NCBI RefSeq assembly: GCF_900107755.1 | Contig: NZ_FNQR01000025.1 | Coordinates: forward strand, 1-60,576 | DNA from: Thalassobacillus cyri | Lineage (GTDB): Bacteria > Bacillota > Bacilli > Bacillales > Halobacillaceae | DNA length: 60,576 bases | Direction of reading: 5' to 3' | In this document: positions 40,365 through 53,709 of the stretch, piece after piece | Numbering within the stretch: position 1 is the stretch's first letter | Layout: every line of letters starts with the position of its first letter | Notes under the pieces: model-generated | What the model was told of the DNA's origin: nothing | The model's database searches: none | Seen by the model: the letters and a program-made list of their open reading frames with translations, nothing else | Position numbers and translations under genes: made by a program

Positions 40365-40733
40365 ATGATCCAACAAGAGAGTCGTTTAAAAGTCGCAGAC
40401 AACTCTGGTGCTCGTGAAATCCAAGCAATCAAAGTGTTAGGTGGTTCTGGACGCAAGACTGCCAACATCGGTGACGTCATCGTTGCTACGGTGAAACAAG
40501 CAACACCAGGAGGCGTTGTTAAAAAAGGTGAGGTAGTAAGAGCAGTCATCGTACGTTCTAAGAGCGGAGCTCGCCGTAAAGATGGTTCTTACATTCGATT
40601 TGATGAGAACGCAGCCGTAATCATCCGTGACGATAAAGGACCACGCGGAACTCGTATCTTCGGTCCAGTTGCTCGTGAATTACGTGATGAAAAATTCATG
40701 AAAATCGTATCTCTAGCTCCAGAAGTACTATAA
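40365..40733 (+). CDS. rplN: 50S ribosomal protein L14
   Basis: Intersubunit-bridge protein, and docking site of the silencing factor RsfS in general. 122 aa: [19 protein letters not shown] start, signature [29 protein letters not shown] ribosome binding site. First gene of the spc section, with no separate promoter visible. Confidence 0.98.
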   Translation: MIQQESRLKVADNSGAREIQAIKVLGGSGRKTANIGDVIVATVKQATPGGVVKKGEVVRAVIVRSKSGARRKDGSYIRFDENAAVIIRDDKGPRGTRIFGPVARELRDEKFMKIVSLAPEVL

Positions 40734-40768
40734 AGAATGAATCGCGTTGTTAAGGAGGTGCGTCAAGC

Positions 40769-41080
40769 ATGCATGTGAAAAAAGGCGATAAGGTAATGGT
40801 CATTTCCGGTAAGGACAAAGGCAAGCAAGGCTCTGTACTTGAAGCTTACCCAAAAAATGAACGTGTATTAGTTGAAGGGATCAACGTGGTTAAAAAACAC
40901 GCGAAACCTTCTCAAGATAACCCACAAGGTGGAATCCTCAACCAGGAAGCACCTATCCATGTATCTAATGTGATGCCGATCGATCCGAAATCCGGCGAAC
41001 CAACACGCGTTGGATATAAGGAAGAAAACGGAAAGAAAGTTCGTATCGCTAAAAAGTCTGGTGAAACGTTAGGTAACTAA
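40769..41080 (+). CDS. rplX: 50S ribosomal protein L24
   Basis: KOW-domain assembly initiator protein, 103 aa. [20 protein letters not shown] contains the KOW motif; C-terminal part [29 protein letters not shown] ribosome binding site. Confidence 0.97.
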   Translation: MHVKKGDKVMVISGKDKGKQGSVLEAYPKNERVLVEGINVVKKHAKPSQDNPQGGILNQEAPIHVSNVMPIDPKSGEPTRVGYKEENGKKVRIAKKSGETLGN

Positions 41081-41105
41081 TTAGCGACGAAAGGAGGGCC
41101 ATACG

Positions 41106-41645
41106 ATGAACGAACTAAAGAAAAAGTATCAAGAAGAAGTAGTGCCATCTTTGATGGAAAAATTCAATTATGACTCTATCATGCAAACACCTAAAGTTGA
41201 GAAAATCGTAGTCAACATGGGTGTAGGTGATGCAGTACAAAATGCGAAAGCTTTGGATACTGCTGTTGAAGAACTATCACTTATCACTGGTCAAAAACCA
41301 ATGGTGACACGCGCGAAGAAATCAATCGCTGGCTTCCGCCTTCGTGAAGGAATGCCAATCGGCGCGAAAGTCACACTTCGCGGTGAGCGCATGTATGAAT
41401 TCTTGCAAAAGTTGATTGCTGTTTCCCTGCCACGTGTACGTGACTTCCGTGGTATCTCTAAGAAAGCATTCGACGGCCGAGGAAACTACACGCTTGGCGT
41501 AAAAGAACAATTGATTTTCCCAGAGATTAATTATGATAAAGTCAACAAAGTGCGTGGAATGGATATCGTTGTAGTAACTACAGCGAACACTGATGAAGAA
41601 GCGCGTGAACTCTTAGCTCAGTTTGGCATGCCGTTTCAAAAATAA
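41106..41645 (+). CDS. rplE: 50S ribosomal protein L5
   Basis: 5S rRNA-binding protein of the central protuberance, 179 aa. Signature [18 protein letters not shown] and [20 protein letters not shown] at the C-terminus. AAAGGAGGG ribosome binding site. Confidence 0.98.
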   Translation: MNELKKKYQEEVVPSLMEKFNYDSIMQTPKVEKIVVNMGVGDAVQNAKALDTAVEELSLITGQKPMVTRAKKSIAGFRLREGMPIGAKVTLRGERMYEFLQKLIAVSLPRVRDFRGISKKAFDGRGNYTLGVKEQLIFPEINYDKVNKVRGMDIVVVTTANTDEEARELLAQFGMPFQK

Positions 41646-41648
41646 TGA

Positions 41649-41855
<207 letters not shown>

Positions 41856-41885
41856 AGAGCCCGATAGGGAAGGAGGTAACAAGTT

Positions 41886-42284
41886 ATGACAATGACAGAT
41901 CCGATTGCAGATATGCTGACACGTATTCGTAATGCCAACATGGTTCGCCATGAGAAGCTAGAACTTCCGGCTTCAAACTTGAAGAAGGAAATCGCTGATA
42001 TCCTTAAGCGTGAAGGTTTTGTGCGTGATTTTGAATATGTAGAAGACAATCATCAAGGTATGCTACGTATTTTCTTGAAATACGGACAAAACGACGAACG
42101 TGTTATCACTGGACTAAAACGTATTAGTAAACCAGGACTGCGTGTTTACGCAAAAGCAGAAGAACTGCCTAAAGTATTGAATGGTTTAGGTGTAGCTATC
42201 GTTTCCACATCAAAAGGTGTATTGACCGATAAAGAAGCACGTGAGCAAGCTATTGGCGGCGAAGTGCTTGCCTATATCTGGTAA
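41886..42284 (+). CDS. rpsH: 30S ribosomal protein S8
   Basis: Central-domain 16S rRNA-binding protein, 132 aa. [20 protein letters not shown] start and the C-terminal signature [20 protein letters not shown]. In E. coli S8 represses the spc operon; no matching site is identified here. GAAGGAGGT ribosome binding site. Confidence 0.98.
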   Translation: MTMTDPIADMLTRIRNANMVRHEKLELPASNLKKEIADILKREGFVRDFEYVEDNHQGMLRIFLKYGQNDERVITGLKRISKPGLRVYAKAEELPKVLNGLGVAIVSTSKGVLTDKEAREQAIGGEVLAYIW

Positions 42285-42314
42285 TCTTATAGAGAAGACA
42301 GGAGGTGTAAAGGT

Positions 42315-42851
42315 ATGTCTCGCGTAGGTTTAAAATCATTAGAACTTCCAGAAGGTGTTGAGGTTAAAAACGACAACAACACAGTTACTGTAACAGGTCC
42401 TAAAGGGGAACTTACTCAAACGTTCCACCAGGATATGACGATCAAAATCGAAGACAATGTTCTTACAGTAGAGCGTCCAAGCGAAAGTAAAGAACATCGT
42501 GCCCTTCATGGAACAACTCGCAGCCTGATCGGAAACATGGTTGAAGGAGTATCCAAAGGTTACGAAAAAAGTCTTGAAATCATCGGGGTAGGTTACCGCG
42601 CAACAAAGCAAGGTAACAAAGTGACTATCAATGCTGGTTATTCCCACCCTGTAGAAGTAGAACACCGTGATGGTATTGAAATCGATGTTCCTTCCAACAC
42701 AAAAGTGGTAGTGAAAGGCATCGATAAAGAGTTAGTTGGAGCTGTAGCTGCTAACATCCGTGCGATTCGTCCACCAGAACCTTACAAAGGTAAAGGTATC
42801 CGTTATGAAGGCGAATATGTACGTCGTAAAGAAGGTAAAACTGCTAAGTAA
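42315..42851 (+). CDS. rplF: 50S ribosomal protein L6
   Basis: Protein next to the factor-binding site, 178 aa, made of two similar halves. [14 protein letters not shown] start and C-terminal signature [28 protein letters not shown] ribosome binding site. Confidence 0.98.
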   Translation: MSRVGLKSLELPEGVEVKNDNNTVTVTGPKGELTQTFHQDMTIKIEDNVLTVERPSESKEHRALHGTTRSLIGNMVEGVSKGYEKSLEIIGVGYRATKQGNKVTINAGYSHPVEVEHRDGIEIDVPSNTKVVVKGIDKELVGAVAANIRAIRPPEPYKGKGIRYEGEYVRRKEGKTAK

Positions 42852-42883
42852 GGGCAAGTAAGCAACAGAAAGGAGTGACCTTG

Positions 42884-43770
<887 letters not shown>

Positions 43771-43783
43771 GGAGGGAAATAAC

Positions 43784-43969
43784 ATGGCTAAAAAGTTGGA
43801 AGTTACCCTCACGCGCAGTGTGATCGGCAGACCTGAAGACCAACGTCTAACTGTCAAAACACTTGGCTTGAATAAAATTCGTCAATCAGTGGTACTAGAA
43901 GACACTCCGTCTAATCGTGGAATGGTCAACAAAGTATCCCACTTGGTTGCAGTTAAAGAAGTAGAATAA
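43784..43969 (+). CDS. rpmD: 50S ribosomal protein L30
   Basis: Small ferredoxin-like protein, 61 aa (59 typical). [20 protein letters not shown] and [20 protein letters not shown] signature. AAGGAGGG precedes the ATG, 13 nt after rpsE. Confidence 0.97.
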   Translation: MAKKLEVTLTRSVIGRPEDQRLTVKTLGLNKIRQSVVLEDTPSNRGMVNKVSHLVAVKEVE

Positions 43970-43996
43970 CATTAAGCGCAAAGAGGAGGTGCTCGC

Positions 43997-44437
43997 ATGA
44001 AACTACATGAATTGAAGCCATCAAAAGGTGCTCGTAAAGAACGTAACCGTGTCGGACGCGGAATGGCTACAGGGAATGGTAAAACTTCCGGTCGTGGTCA
44101 TAAAGGACAAAAAGCTCGTTCCGGCGGTGGTACTCGTCCAGGGTTCGAAGGTGGACAAATGCCATTGTTCCAACGTCTTCCTAAACGTGGATTCACTAAC
44201 ATCCACCGTAAGGAATTCGCTATCGTAAACCTTGATGCACTTAATCGCTTTGATGAAGGCACAGAGGTTACTCCTGAGCTTTTACTTGAAACTGGCGTAG
44301 TAAGCAAAGAAAAAGCTGGTATCAAGGTTCTTGGTAACGGATCAATCGAGAAAAAACTCACAGTAAAAGCTCACAAGTTCTCTGCTTCAGCTAAAGAAGC
44401 AATTGAAGCAGCGGGCGGTCAAACTGAGGTGATTTAA
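43997..44437 (+). CDS. rplO: 50S ribosomal protein L15
   Basis: Late assembly protein, 146 aa. [20 protein letters not shown] start; glycine-arginine-rich N-terminal extension ([18 protein letters not shown]) and C-terminal [19 protein letters not shown]. Its TAA shares the A with the secY ATG, so secY is coupled to it. Confidence 0.98.
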   Translation: MKLHELKPSKGARKERNRVGRGMATGNGKTSGRGHKGQKARSGGGTRPGFEGGQMPLFQRLPKRGFTNIHRKEFAIVNLDALNRFDEGTEVTPELLLETGVVSKEKAGIKVLGNGSIEKKLTVKAHKFSASAKEAIEAAGGQTEVI

Positions 44438-45729
44438 TGTTCCGGACAATCTCCAATTTTATGCGCGTGGGTGATATTCGGCAAAAAATCATATTCACAT
44501 TATTGATGTTGATCGTGTTCCGTTTTGGTACCTTCATTCCTGTACCATTTACGGATAAAAACGCTATTAACTTCATGGATGAACAGAATGCCTTCGGGTT
44601 CTTGAATACATTCGGGGGCGGTGCGTTACAAAATTTCTCCATTTTTGCGATGGGAATCATGCCCTACATTACTGCTTCCATCATCATGCAGTTACTGCAG
44701 ATGGACGTAGTACCTAAGTTTGCAGAATGGAAGAAGCAAGGGGAAGTGGGCCGCCGAAAATTAGCTCAATTCACTCGATATGGAACCATCGTTCTAGCAT
44801 TTATTCAAGCGATCGGAATGTCGATCGGATTCAACGCTATGACGCAGGGACAGTTGATCCAGAACCCTGGAGTAGGTAAGTTCCTTGTTATTGCGTTGGT
44901 ACTGACCGGCGGTACGGCATTCTTGATGTGGCTTGGTGAACAAATCACTGCAAATGGAGTAGGAAACGGAATTTCCATCTTGATTTTTGCAGGTATCGTA
45001 GCTGCTATTCCGCAAGGTGTAAATCAGTTGTATGATAAGTATCTCGCTGATCCTGGTGAACAATTGTTTATTAACATCGTAATCTTGGCAATCATTCTAC
45101 TAGTAATCGTAGCTGTGGTTGTTGGTGTCATTTTCATCCAGCAAGCACTACGTAAAATTCCAGTCCAATATGCCAAACGCCTTGTAAATCGTTCACCTGT
45201 AGGTGGTCACTCCACGCATTTACCGATTAAAGTGAATGCGGCGGGGGTAATCCCAGTCATCTTTGCAATTTCCTTCATCATCGCTCCACGTACAATCGCT
45301 GGATTCTTTGAAGGAAGTGAAGTTGCAAGTACGATTGAATATATTTTCAACTATCAAAACTGGCCTGGTATGGTCATTTATGTCGCTTTGATCATCGCCT
45401 TCACGTACTTCTATACATTTGTTCAAGTTAACCCTGAACAAATGGCAGAAAACTTGAAGAAGCAAGGCGGATATATACCTGGTATCCGACCAGGACAAAA
45501 CACAGAAACTTATTTGACACGAGTAATGTATCGTCTTACTTTCGTCGGTTCAATTTTCCTTGCTGCCGTTTCGATTCTGCCGATCATACTTGGGTCATTG
45601 GCAAATCTGCCACCTAGCATTCAAATTGGCGGTACCAGCTTACTCATCGTTGTAGGGGTTGCTCTTGAAATGATGAAACAGTTGGAAAGTCAATTAGTGA
45701 AACGCCACTATAAAGGTTTTATCAAATAA
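44437..45729 (+). CDS. secY: SecY, protein translocase channel
   Basis: Channel-forming subunit of SecYEG, 430 aa, about ten transmembrane segments. Family blocks: RFGTFIPVPF, FAMGIMPYITASIIMQLLQM, FTYFYTFVQVNPEQMAENLK and the last cytosolic loop KKQGGYIPGIRPGQ that contacts ribosome and SecA. Start overlaps rplO; no independent ribosome binding site beyond GAGGTGA within rplO. secE is at 17511. Confidence 0.97.
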   Translation: MFRTISNFMRVGDIRQKIIFTLLMLIVFRFGTFIPVPFTDKNAINFMDEQNAFGFLNTFGGGALQNFSIFAMGIMPYITASIIMQLLQMDVVPKFAEWKKQGEVGRRKLAQFTRYGTIVLAFIQAIGMSIGFNAMTQGQLIQNPGVGKFLVIALVLTGGTAFLMWLGEQITANGVGNGISILIFAGIVAAIPQGVNQLYDKYLADPGEQLFINIVILAIILLVIVAVVVGVIFIQQALRKIPVQYAKRLVNRSPVGGHSTHLPIKVNAAGVIPVIFAISFIIAPRTIAGFFEGSEVASTIEYIFNYQNWPGMVIYVALIIAFTYFYTFVQVNPEQMAENLKKQGGYIPGIRPGQNTETYLTRVMYRLTFVGSIFLAAVSILPIILGSLANLPPSIQIGGTSLLIVVGVALEMMKQLESQLVKRHYKGFIK

Positions 45730-45742
45730 ACATCCTGCGTGA

Positions 45743-47178
<1,436 letters not shown>

Positions 47179-47194
47179 GTGAAGGTGATCGTGA

Positions 47195-47530
47195 TTGAAC
47201 GAAACTGAGTCGAGTCCACGAATAGGTCAAGTTGTTCGTATTGTACAGGGACGTGAAGCAGAGCAGTATATGGTTGTCATCGATTTGCTTGACAATCGTT
47301 TTGTGCTGCTTGCTGATGGGGAGAAACGAAAGTTTGATCGACCAAAGAAAAAGAATCTGCAGCACGTGGAGCTGATGGATTTCGTTTCTCCAGAAGTCCA
47401 ACACAGCCTTCTAGAAACTGGTCGCGTCACAAATGGTAAGCTGCGTTTTGCCGTAACCAAATTTATCAATGAAGTAGTGACTGATTTGAAGAAGGGAGAT
47501 CAACTCGATGGCGAAAGACGATGTAATTGA
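47195..47530 (+). CDS. KOW-domain RNA-binding protein, YbzG-like
   Basis: A 111-aa protein between map and infA resembling B. subtilis YbzG/L14e-like KOW proteins. The N-terminal [20 protein letters not shown] is a KOW-type beta motif, with a basic segment [16 protein letters not shown] after it. TTG at 47195 follows AAGGTGATCG; no ATG is available. It overlaps infA by 23 nt, so both are translated together. Function unknown; the position suggests a ribosome or RNA role. It is longer at the C-terminus than a bare KOW domain. Confidence 0.8.
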   Translation: MNETESSPRIGQVVRIVQGREAEQYMVVIDLLDNRFVLLADGEKRKFDRPKKKNLQHVELMDFVSPEVQHSLLETGRVTNGKLRFAVTKFINEVVTDLKKGDQLDGERRCN

Positions 47531-47726
47531 AGTGGAAGGGACCGTCGTTGAAACTCTACCGAACGCAATGTTCAAAGTAGAGCTTGAGAACGAACATACC
47601 GTTCTAGCTCATGTTTCTGGTAAAATTCGCATGCATTTCATTCGAATCTTGCCTGGAGACAAAGTGACGGTTGAACTTTCCCCATATGATTTGACAAGAG
47701 GACGAATTACGTACCGTTATAAATAG
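47508..47726 (+). CDS. infA: translation initiation factor IF-1
   Basis: OB-fold factor blocking the A site during initiation, 72 aa, standard length. [20 protein letters not shown] start and the C-terminal [21 protein letters not shown] ribosome binding site lies within the preceding KOW gene. Confidence 0.98.
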   Translation: MAKDDVIEVEGTVVETLPNAMFKVELENEHTVLAHVSGKIRMHFIRILPGDKVTVELSPYDLTRGRITYRYK

Positions 47727-47746
47727 CATGAAATGCTCCGATCTAA

Positions 47747-47875
<129 letters not shown>

Positions 47876-47899
47876 TTATGAAGGAGGTGCACGTAACCT

Positions 47900-48265
47900 A
47901 TGGCACGTATTGCAGGTATTGATATTCCTCGTGACAAGCGCGTTGTTGTTTCTTTGACGTACATCTACGGCATCGGTAAATCCGCTGCTAAAGATGTCCT
48001 GGCAAAAGCAGGTGTTTCTGAAAACACTCGTGTCCGTGACTTGACTGAGGACGAACTAGCTAAAATCCGTAAAGCAATGGAGGACTACAACGTTGAAGGT
48101 GATCTTCGCCGTGAAGTTTCTCTTAACATCAAACGTTTGATTGAAATCGGCTCTTACCGTGGAATCCGCCATCGTCGCGGCCTTCCAGTACGCGGGCAGA
48201 AGACGAAGAATAACTCCCGTACTCGTAAAGGACCACGTCGTACGGTCGCTAATAAACGTAAATAA
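47900..48265 (+). CDS. rpsM: 30S ribosomal protein S13
   Basis: 30S head protein contacting the P-site tRNA and L5, 121 aa. [20 protein letters not shown] start, helix-two-turn-helix ([13 protein letters not shown]) and basic tail. AAGGAGGTG ribosome binding site. First gene of the alpha section. Confidence 0.98.
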   Translation: MARIAGIDIPRDKRVVVSLTYIYGIGKSAAKDVLAKAGVSENTRVRDLTEDELAKIRKAMEDYNVEGDLRREVSLNIKRLIEIGSYRGIRHRRGLPVRGQKTKNNSRTRKGPRRTVANKRK

Positions 48266-48295
48266 TCGATTGATAAAGGAGGTAAATACAACAAT

Positions 48296-48685
48296 ATGGC
48301 ACGTAAAACTAACACTCGTAAACGTCGTGTGAAAAAGAATATTGAGAGTGGTGTGGCTCATATCCGTTCCACTTTCAACAATACGATCGTTACTATCACC
48401 GATGTGCAAGGTAACGCAGTAAGCTGGAGCAGTGCTGGTTCCCTAGGTTTCAAGGGTTCTCGTAAATCTACTCCATTCGCTGCTCAAATGGCTTCTGAAG
48501 CTGCAGCTAAAGCAGCACAAGAGCATGGCTTGAAAACATTGGAAGTAACCGTTAAAGGCCCAGGTGCTGGACGTGAAGCTGCCATCCGTGCACTTCAAGC
48601 AGCAGGCTTGGAAGTAACAGCTATTCGTGACGTAACACCTGTACCTCACAATGGTTGCCGTCCGCCAAAACGTCGTCGTGTATAA
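48296..48685 (+). CDS. rpsK: 30S ribosomal protein S11
   Basis: Platform protein of the 30S subunit, 129 aa. [20 protein letters not shown] and C-terminal [27 protein letters not shown] ribosome binding site. Separated from rpoA by a 184-nt gap holding hairpins. Confidence 0.98.
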   Translation: MARKTNTRKRRVKKNIESGVAHIRSTFNNTIVTITDVQGNAVSWSSAGSLGFKGSRKSTPFAAQMASEAAAKAAQEHGLKTLEVTVKGPGAGREAAIRALQAAGLEVTAIRDVTPVPHNGCRPPKRRRV

Positions 48686-48810
48686 TTTATCTGTATAGAA
48701 TTTGTAACCCTGTCTATAATGGGTTATGATAGCTATTTAACAGCAACGCATGTATAACAGACAATACGGAACGTTATTTGTTCTAAATCGGGGACTGCCT
48801 ACCTGAGGAA

Positions 48811-48838
48811 TTTCGGTTAGACAGGAGGTCTAACCGAG
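48811..48838 (+). promoter_or_regulatory. hairpin in the rpsK-rpoA gap
   Basis: TCGGTTAGAC (48813-48822) pairs perfectly with GTCTAACCGA (48828-48837); the 5-nt loop is AGGAG, a Shine-Dalgarno-like sequence held in a loop. No T run follows. A smaller TAACCC/GGGTTA hairpin lies at 48705-48726. Either could control rpoA translation or processing. Confidence 0.5.
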
Positions 48839-48869
48839 GTTTCGACGTTTTGAAGGAGGGTTTTGTTTA

Positions 48870-49814
48870 ATGATCGAAATTGAAAAGCCGAAAATTGAAA
48901 CGGTTGAGATCAGCGATGACGCCACTTTTGGGAAATTCGTTGTCGAACCGCTCGAACGCGGGTATGGTACAACACTAGGTAACTCCTTGCGTCGTATCCT
49001 ACTATCCTCGCTTCCTGGCGCTGCTGTCACATCTGTTCAGATGGAAGGGGCTCTTCATGAATTCTCCACCATTGATGGAGTTGTAGAAGATGTTACCACT
49101 ATCATTCTGAATCTGAAGCAATTGGCCCTAAAGATTTATTCTGAAGAGGAAAAGACTTTAGAAGTCGATGTACAAGGCGAAGGGAAAGTAACTGCTGCTG
49201 ATATTACGCATGATAGTGATATCGAGGTATTGAATCCGGATCTTCACATTGCAACACTTGGCCCGAATGCCAACTTGCAAATGCGTATCACGGCTGAACG
49301 TGGTAGAGGATATCGCCCGGCAGAGGGGAACAATCATGAAGATTTACCAATTGGAGTCATTCCTGTTGATTCCATCTTCACACCAGTATCACGTGTAACA
49401 TACCAAGTGGAAAACACACGTGTCGGTCAGTCTGCAAACTTTGATAAACTTACGCTGGATGTATGGACAGATGGAAGTATCCGTCCCGAAGAGGCTGTAT
49501 CTCTAGGCTCTAAAGTCTATATGGAACACCTTAATATCTTTGTCGGCCTGACTGATGAAGCACAAAAAGCGGAAATCATGGTGGAGAAAGAAGAGGACCA
49601 AAAGGAAAAAGTGCTTGAGATGACTATTGAAGAGCTTGATTTGTCCGTACGTTCTTATAATTGCCTGAAGCGTGCGGGAATCAATACAGTCCAAGAGTTG
49701 GCCCATAAGTCAGAGGAAGATATGATGAAGGTCCGTAACCTCGGGCGTAAGTCACTAGAAGAAGTAAAATACAAGTTAGATGAACTCGGACTTGGTCTAA
49801 GAAAAGACGATTGA
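48870..49814 (+). CDS. rpoA: RNA polymerase alpha subunit
   Basis: Assembly platform and promoter UP-element contact subunit, 314 aa as in B. subtilis. N-terminal dimer domain ([20 protein letters not shown] near residue 30-50) and C-terminal domain with helix-hairpin-helix ([34 protein letters not shown]). GAAGGAGGG ribosome binding site. Cotranscribed with ribosomal genes. Confidence 0.98.
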   Translation: MIEIEKPKIETVEISDDATFGKFVVEPLERGYGTTLGNSLRRILLSSLPGAAVTSVQMEGALHEFSTIDGVVEDVTTIILNLKQLALKIYSEEEKTLEVDVQGEGKVTAADITHDSDIEVLNPDLHIATLGPNANLQMRITAERGRGYRPAEGNNHEDLPIGVIPVDSIFTPVSRVTYQVENTRVGQSANFDKLTLDVWTDGSIRPEEAVSLGSKVYMEHLNIFVGLTDEAQKAEIMVEKEEDQKEKVLEMTIEELDLSVRSYNCLKRAGINTVQELAHKSEEDMMKVRNLGRKSLEEVKYKLDELGLGLRKDD

Positions 49815-49860
49815 TCGATAGATTGCATCTAAGAGAGTCCAAACAAGGGAGGGATAATCA

Positions 49861-50220
49861 ATGGCTAGAAAATTGGGTCGTACTACAGATCAGCGCTTAG
49901 CGTTGTTACGCAACCTGGCGACGGATCTAATTATCTATGAACGTATTGAAACGACTGAAGCAAAAGCGAAAGAGCTTCGTTCTGTCGTGGACAAAATGAT
50001 CACACTTGGCAAGCGTGGGGACCTACACGCTCGTCGTCAAGCAGAAGCGTATCTATACAGTGCTTCAGCTGATGAAGAAGGGGATCAGTCAGCACTACAA
50101 AAACTATTCTCTGACATCGCTCCACGCTATGAGGATCGTCAAGGTGGTTACACTCGTGTCCTGAAACTTGGCGAACGTCAAGGGGATGGCGCGAAGATGG
50201 CGATCATTGAATTAGTTTAA
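49861..50220 (+). CDS. rplQ: 50S ribosomal protein L17
   Basis: Protein near the tunnel exit, 119 aa. [20 protein letters not shown] start and C-terminal [29 protein letters not shown] ribosome binding site. Last gene of the ribosomal superoperon, followed by a terminator. Confidence 0.98.
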   Translation: MARKLGRTTDQRLALLRNLATDLIIYERIETTEAKAKELRSVVDKMITLGKRGDLHARRQAEAYLYSASADEEGDQSALQKLFSDIAPRYEDRQGGYTRVLKLGERQGDGAKMAIIELV

Positions 50221-50228
50221 TGAATAAC

Positions 50229-50297
50229 AAGGGTGCAAAAGGGCAGGACGGAATCTCAGCTAGAGGTTGGTTCCAGCCCTTTTTTGTTTTGCACCTT
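50229..50297 (+). terminator. terminator of the ribosomal superoperon
   Basis: Long compound hairpin: AAGGGTGCAAAA with TTTTGCACCTT outside, AAAAGGGC with GCCCTTTT inside, and a GGAATCTC-AGCT apical part. A run of six T follows the inner GCCC. Confidence 0.8.
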
Positions 50298-50380
50298 TAC
50301 AGGAATTTCCCATTCTTTCAAGGAAATTAGACATTATTTCCCCGGAAATAATATATTAGCCGAGCAGAGGGGGAGCAAGT

Positions 50381-51217
50381 TTGTCGCAATTTATCGAGTT
50401 TAGAGACGTATCTTTCCGTTATAGAGAAGACCAGCCGTGGGTACTGGAGAATGTAAGCTTTACAGTCCATACGGACGAATGGTTAGCGATCATCGGTCAT
50501 AACGGGTCAGGGAAATCAACGATAGCTAAGTTGATGAATGGTCTTCTCTTACCTCAACAAGGAGAAATATTGGTTGATGGAATAGTAGTCAATGAGGAAA
50601 CAATTTGGGATATACGAAAAAAAGTCGGGATGGTGTTCCAAAATCCTGATAACCAATTTGTTGGAACTACGGTAAGGGATGACGTGGCGTTCGGTATGGA
50701 AAACCACGGGTTGCCCCGGGAATTGATGTTAAAAAGAGTCCAAAGCAGCTTAGCAGCTGTCGGAATGAGTAATTATCAATCTCATGAACCTCATCGTCTT
50801 TCTGGAGGACAAAAACAGCGAGTAGCCATAGCTAGTGTTTTGGCTGTTGCTCCTGAGCTGATTATTCTTGATGAAGCGACTGCTATGCTTGACCCAAAAG
50901 GCAGACTGGAAATTATGGAGACGATACGACAGGTACAAGAAAACCAGGATCTCTCTTTAATTACCATCACGCATGATTTAAGAGAAGTAATAAAAGCGGA
51001 TCGAGTATTAGTTATGAATCAAGGACGCAGGTGGCTGGAAGGTGATCCTCGAGAGGTTTTTGCAGAGAAAGATGCTTTAATGAATATTGGCTTAGATACT
51101 CCTTTTGTGACCAAACTGGCTGCTGAATTGTCAGCTGCTGGTTTGAATATACAGCGTGAGCCACTTAATCACCAGGAGTTGTTGGAGGAATTATGGACAT
51201 TACATTCAAAGATGTAA
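50381..51217 (+). CDS. ecfA1: ECF transporter ATPase EcfA1
   Basis: ATP-binding subunit of the group II energy-coupling-factor module, shared by vitamin and metal S components encoded elsewhere. 278 aa. Walker [10 protein letters not shown] (about 39-47), Q-loop [12 protein letters not shown], signature LSGGQKQRV, Walker [14 protein letters not shown], switch His in THD. TTG start at 50381 after GAGGGGG. Overlaps ecfA2 by 25 nt. No S component is in this window. Confidence 0.95.
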   Translation: MSQFIEFRDVSFRYREDQPWVLENVSFTVHTDEWLAIIGHNGSGKSTIAKLMNGLLLPQQGEILVDGIVVNEETIWDIRKKVGMVFQNPDNQFVGTTVRDDVAFGMENHGLPRELMLKRVQSSLAAVGMSNYQSHEPHRLSGGQKQRVAIASVLAVAPELIILDEATAMLDPKGRLEIMETIRQVQENQDLSLITITHDLREVIKADRVLVMNQGRRWLEGDPREVFAEKDALMNIGLDTPFVTKLAAELSAAGLNIQREPLNHQELLEELWTLHSKM

Positions 51218-52065
51218 GTTATATCTATCAACCTAATACTCCGTTTGAGCATCGTGCTTTAAGTGAGCTATCGTTTCACATCAGATCAGGCTCCTTTATA
51301 GCGATAATCGGGCATACAGGCTCTGGCAAGTCCACCTTGCTTCAGCATCTGAACGGACTTCTGCGGCCAACTGAAGGCGAAGTTACCATTGGAACTTACA
51401 AAATAAGTGCTGATGAGAAGACGAAGAATATAAAAAGTTTGCGGGAAAAGGTAGGCGTTGTCTTTCAATATCCTGAGCATCAATTGTTTGAAGAAACCGT
51501 CGAGAAAGACATTGGGTTTGGACCACTTAACTTTCATGTTGATCAAGAAGAAATCAAACGGAGAACTCGGGAAGCAATCAAGGCTGTAGATTTGCCGGAG
51601 GAACTTTTACACCGTTCCCCTTTTGATTTAAGTGGGGGACAAATGAGGAGAGTAGCTATTGCGGGAGTATTGGCTATGGATCCGAACGTATTAGTATTAG
51701 ATGAACCCACTGCAGGTCTGGATCCTCGTGGTCAAAGGGAAGTTATGGATATGTTCTCCAATCTCCATAAAGAAAAGAAACTTACTACTGTTCTTGTTAC
51801 CCATAGCATGGAAGATGCACTTCGTTATGCTGACCATATCATTATTTTGAAGGATGGGAAAAAGCATTTGGAAGGGCCTCCCCTGGAGGTTTTAGTACGT
51901 AAGAAAGAATTGGAACATGTCCAATTGGATGTTCCTGAAGTCATTCAATTCTTAAGTGAAGTAGAAGAGAAATTTGGAAAAACGATCTCCTATCATAATC
52001 AGAACATAGCACAATTAGCAAAGGAATTGGCTGCTATGGTAAAAGGGGGAGACGACCATGAGTAG
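51193..52065 (+). CDS. ecfA2: ECF transporter ATPase EcfA2
   Basis: Second ATPase of the ECF module, 290 aa, forming a heterodimer with EcfA1. Walker [11 protein letters not shown]-loop [15 protein letters not shown], signature LSGGQMRRV, Walker [13 protein letters not shown] and THSMEDAL switch region; the C-terminal extension contacts EcfA1. ATG at 51193 within ecfA1 after TTGGAGGA; overlaps ecfT by 8 nt, so the three are coupled. Confidence 0.95.
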   Translation: MDITFKDVSYIYQPNTPFEHRALSELSFHIRSGSFIAIIGHTGSGKSTLLQHLNGLLRPTEGEVTIGTYKISADEKTKNIKSLREKVGVVFQYPEHQLFEETVEKDIGFGPLNFHVDQEEIKRRTREAIKAVDLPEELLHRSPFDLSGGQMRRVAIAGVLAMDPNVLVLDEPTAGLDPRGQREVMDMFSNLHKEKKLTTVLVTHSMEDALRYADHIIILKDGKKHLEGPPLEVLVRKKELEHVQLDVPEVIQFLSEVEEKFGKTISYHNQNIAQLAKELAAMVKGGDDHE

Positions 52066-52855
52066 CAGTATGATCATCGGTCAATATGTACCCGGGAACT
52101 CCGTTATTCATCGTCTCGATCCCAGGACAAAAATCACTATCATTTTTTTCTTTGTGCTGATCGTATTCTTTGCTAATTCTGTTATGAGTTATGGTCTGCT
52201 TACCTTATTTGCGGTAGGGAGCGCTGTTTCTACTAAAATACCAGCAAACTATTTAATCAAAGGGCTGCTGCCTGTTTGGTTTTTGATTGTATTTACTTTT
52301 ATTTTGCATTTATTCGTCACTAAAGAGGGAGAAGTACTATTCAGTATTTTTACCTTTGACTTTTATACTGGTGGATTTATTCAAGGTTTAGCTATTTCGT
52401 TGCGCTTCTTTTTGTTGATTTTAGTGACCTCGCTGCTCACCTTAACCACAACCCCAATTGAAATAACGGATGCCATTGAAAGTATGTTAGGACCTTTGAA
52501 AAAGATACGCTTTCCTGTCCATGAGCTTGCTTTGATGATGTCGATTTCGCTCCGGTTCATTCCCACTTTGATGCAAGAAACAGAAAAGATATCAAAGGCG
52601 CAGGCATCGCGTGGGGTCGATTTTCGAACCGGCCCTGTCAAAGACCGTATCAAAGCTGTTGTCCCACTGCTTGTCCCATTGTTTGTCAGTGCATTTAAAC
52701 GGGCTGAGGAGTTAGCCATGGCAATGGAAGCAAGGGGGTACCAGGGTGGTGAAGGAAGAACGAAACTGAGAGAGCTAAGTATCGGCAGGCTGGATATTTA
52801 TATATATATTTTGTTTGTCCTTGTTATCATCGGTTTATTCATGACCCGCTCGTAG
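52058..52855 (+). CDS. ecfT: ECF transporter transmembrane subunit EcfT
   Basis: Membrane scaffold joining the ATPases to substrate-binding S proteins, 265 aa. About five to six hydrophobic segments and the coupling motifs with Ala-Arg-Gly type signature: AQASRGVDF and [11 protein letters not shown], which insert in the ATPases. GGGGGAGA ribosome binding site inside ecfA2. truA follows after 15 nt. Confidence 0.95.
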   Translation: MSSSMIIGQYVPGNSVIHRLDPRTKITIIFFFVLIVFFANSVMSYGLLTLFAVGSAVSTKIPANYLIKGLLPVWFLIVFTFILHLFVTKEGEVLFSIFTFDFYTGGFIQGLAISLRFFLLILVTSLLTLTTTPIEITDAIESMLGPLKKIRFPVHELALMMSISLRFIPTLMQETEKISKAQASRGVDFRTGPVKDRIKAVVPLLVPLFVSAFKRAEELAMAMEARGYQGGEGRTKLRELSIGRLDIYIYILFVLVIIGLFMTRS

Positions 52856-52870
52856 GATGGAGGAAGCTTT

Positions 52871-53611
52871 ATGCAAAAGTTGAAATGCATCATCCAATAT
52901 GATGGAACAGCGTTCTCGGGGTATCAAGTGCAGCCGAATGGCCGTACCATCCAGGCCGAAATCGAAGCTGTTTTATCTAAAATGCATAAAGGGGAAGTGG
53001 TGAAAATTATTGCTTCCGGCCGGACTGATGCTGGGGTCCACGCGGTCGGTCAGGTCATTCATTTCACCTCTGACCTTAATATTCCGCTGGATGGATGGAA
53101 GCGGGCATTGACTGCCATGCTTCCGGCAGATATTCGCGTGGCAGACGTTCATTACGCGAATGCTGATTTCCATGCGCGCTATGACACCACTGGAAAAGAA
53201 TATCGCTATAAGGTGTTGAACCAAACGGAAGCTGATTTATTCCGTCGTCATTACAGTTATCACGTTCCACAGCCACTAAATATTGAAGCGATGAGGAAAG
53301 CATGCGACTATTTAGAAGGAGAACATGATTTTACTTCTTTTTGTTCAGCACGAACAACGGTGAAAGGTGATAAAATACGGACAATTACCAAAGCGGGTAT
53401 TGTCGTCGAAGGAAATGAGCTTACTTTCATTTTCCGTGGCACAGGTTTTCTTTACAATATGGTTCGGATTCTTGTTGGTACATTACTGGAAATCGGTAAT
53501 GGAGAACATGAGCCTGAAAAGATTATGGAGATGATCCGTGCCAGGGACCGAAGTGCCGCTGGGAAAACCGCACCGCCCCATGGCTTATTTTTATGGCAAG
53601 TCTTTTACTAA
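52871..53611 (+). CDS. truA: tRNA pseudouridine synthase A
   Basis: Makes pseudouridine at tRNA positions 38-40, 246 aa. Catalytic Asp lies in ASGRTDAGVHAVGQV (about residues 49-63); RDRSAAGKTAPPHGLFL is at the C-terminus. GATGGAGGAAG ribosome binding site. Same order ecfT-truA-rplM as B. subtilis. No terminator is evident before the rplM promoter. Confidence 0.97.
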   Translation: MQKLKCIIQYDGTAFSGYQVQPNGRTIQAEIEAVLSKMHKGEVVKIIASGRTDAGVHAVGQVIHFTSDLNIPLDGWKRALTAMLPADIRVADVHYANADFHARYDTTGKEYRYKVLNQTEADLFRRHYSYHVPQPLNIEAMRKACDYLEGEHDFTSFCSARTTVKGDKIRTITKAGIVVEGNELTFIFRGTGFLYNMVRILVGTLLEIGNGEHEPEKIMEMIRARDRSAAGKTAPPHGLFLWQVFY

Positions 53612-53675
53612 GCACCTTTTTAAATAGAATATTATCAAAAAAGTAAAAAACAACTGTCCCTGGTGTAACATTTGC

Positions 53676-53703
53676 TTGACATTAAGGGTGTAAGTATTAT
53701 AAT
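53676..53703 (+). promoter_or_regulatory. sigma-A promoter of rplM-rpsI
   Basis: TTGACA (53676-53681), 16-nt spacer, consensus TATAAT (53698-53703). Confidence 0.85.
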
Positions 53704-53709
53704 ATGTTC

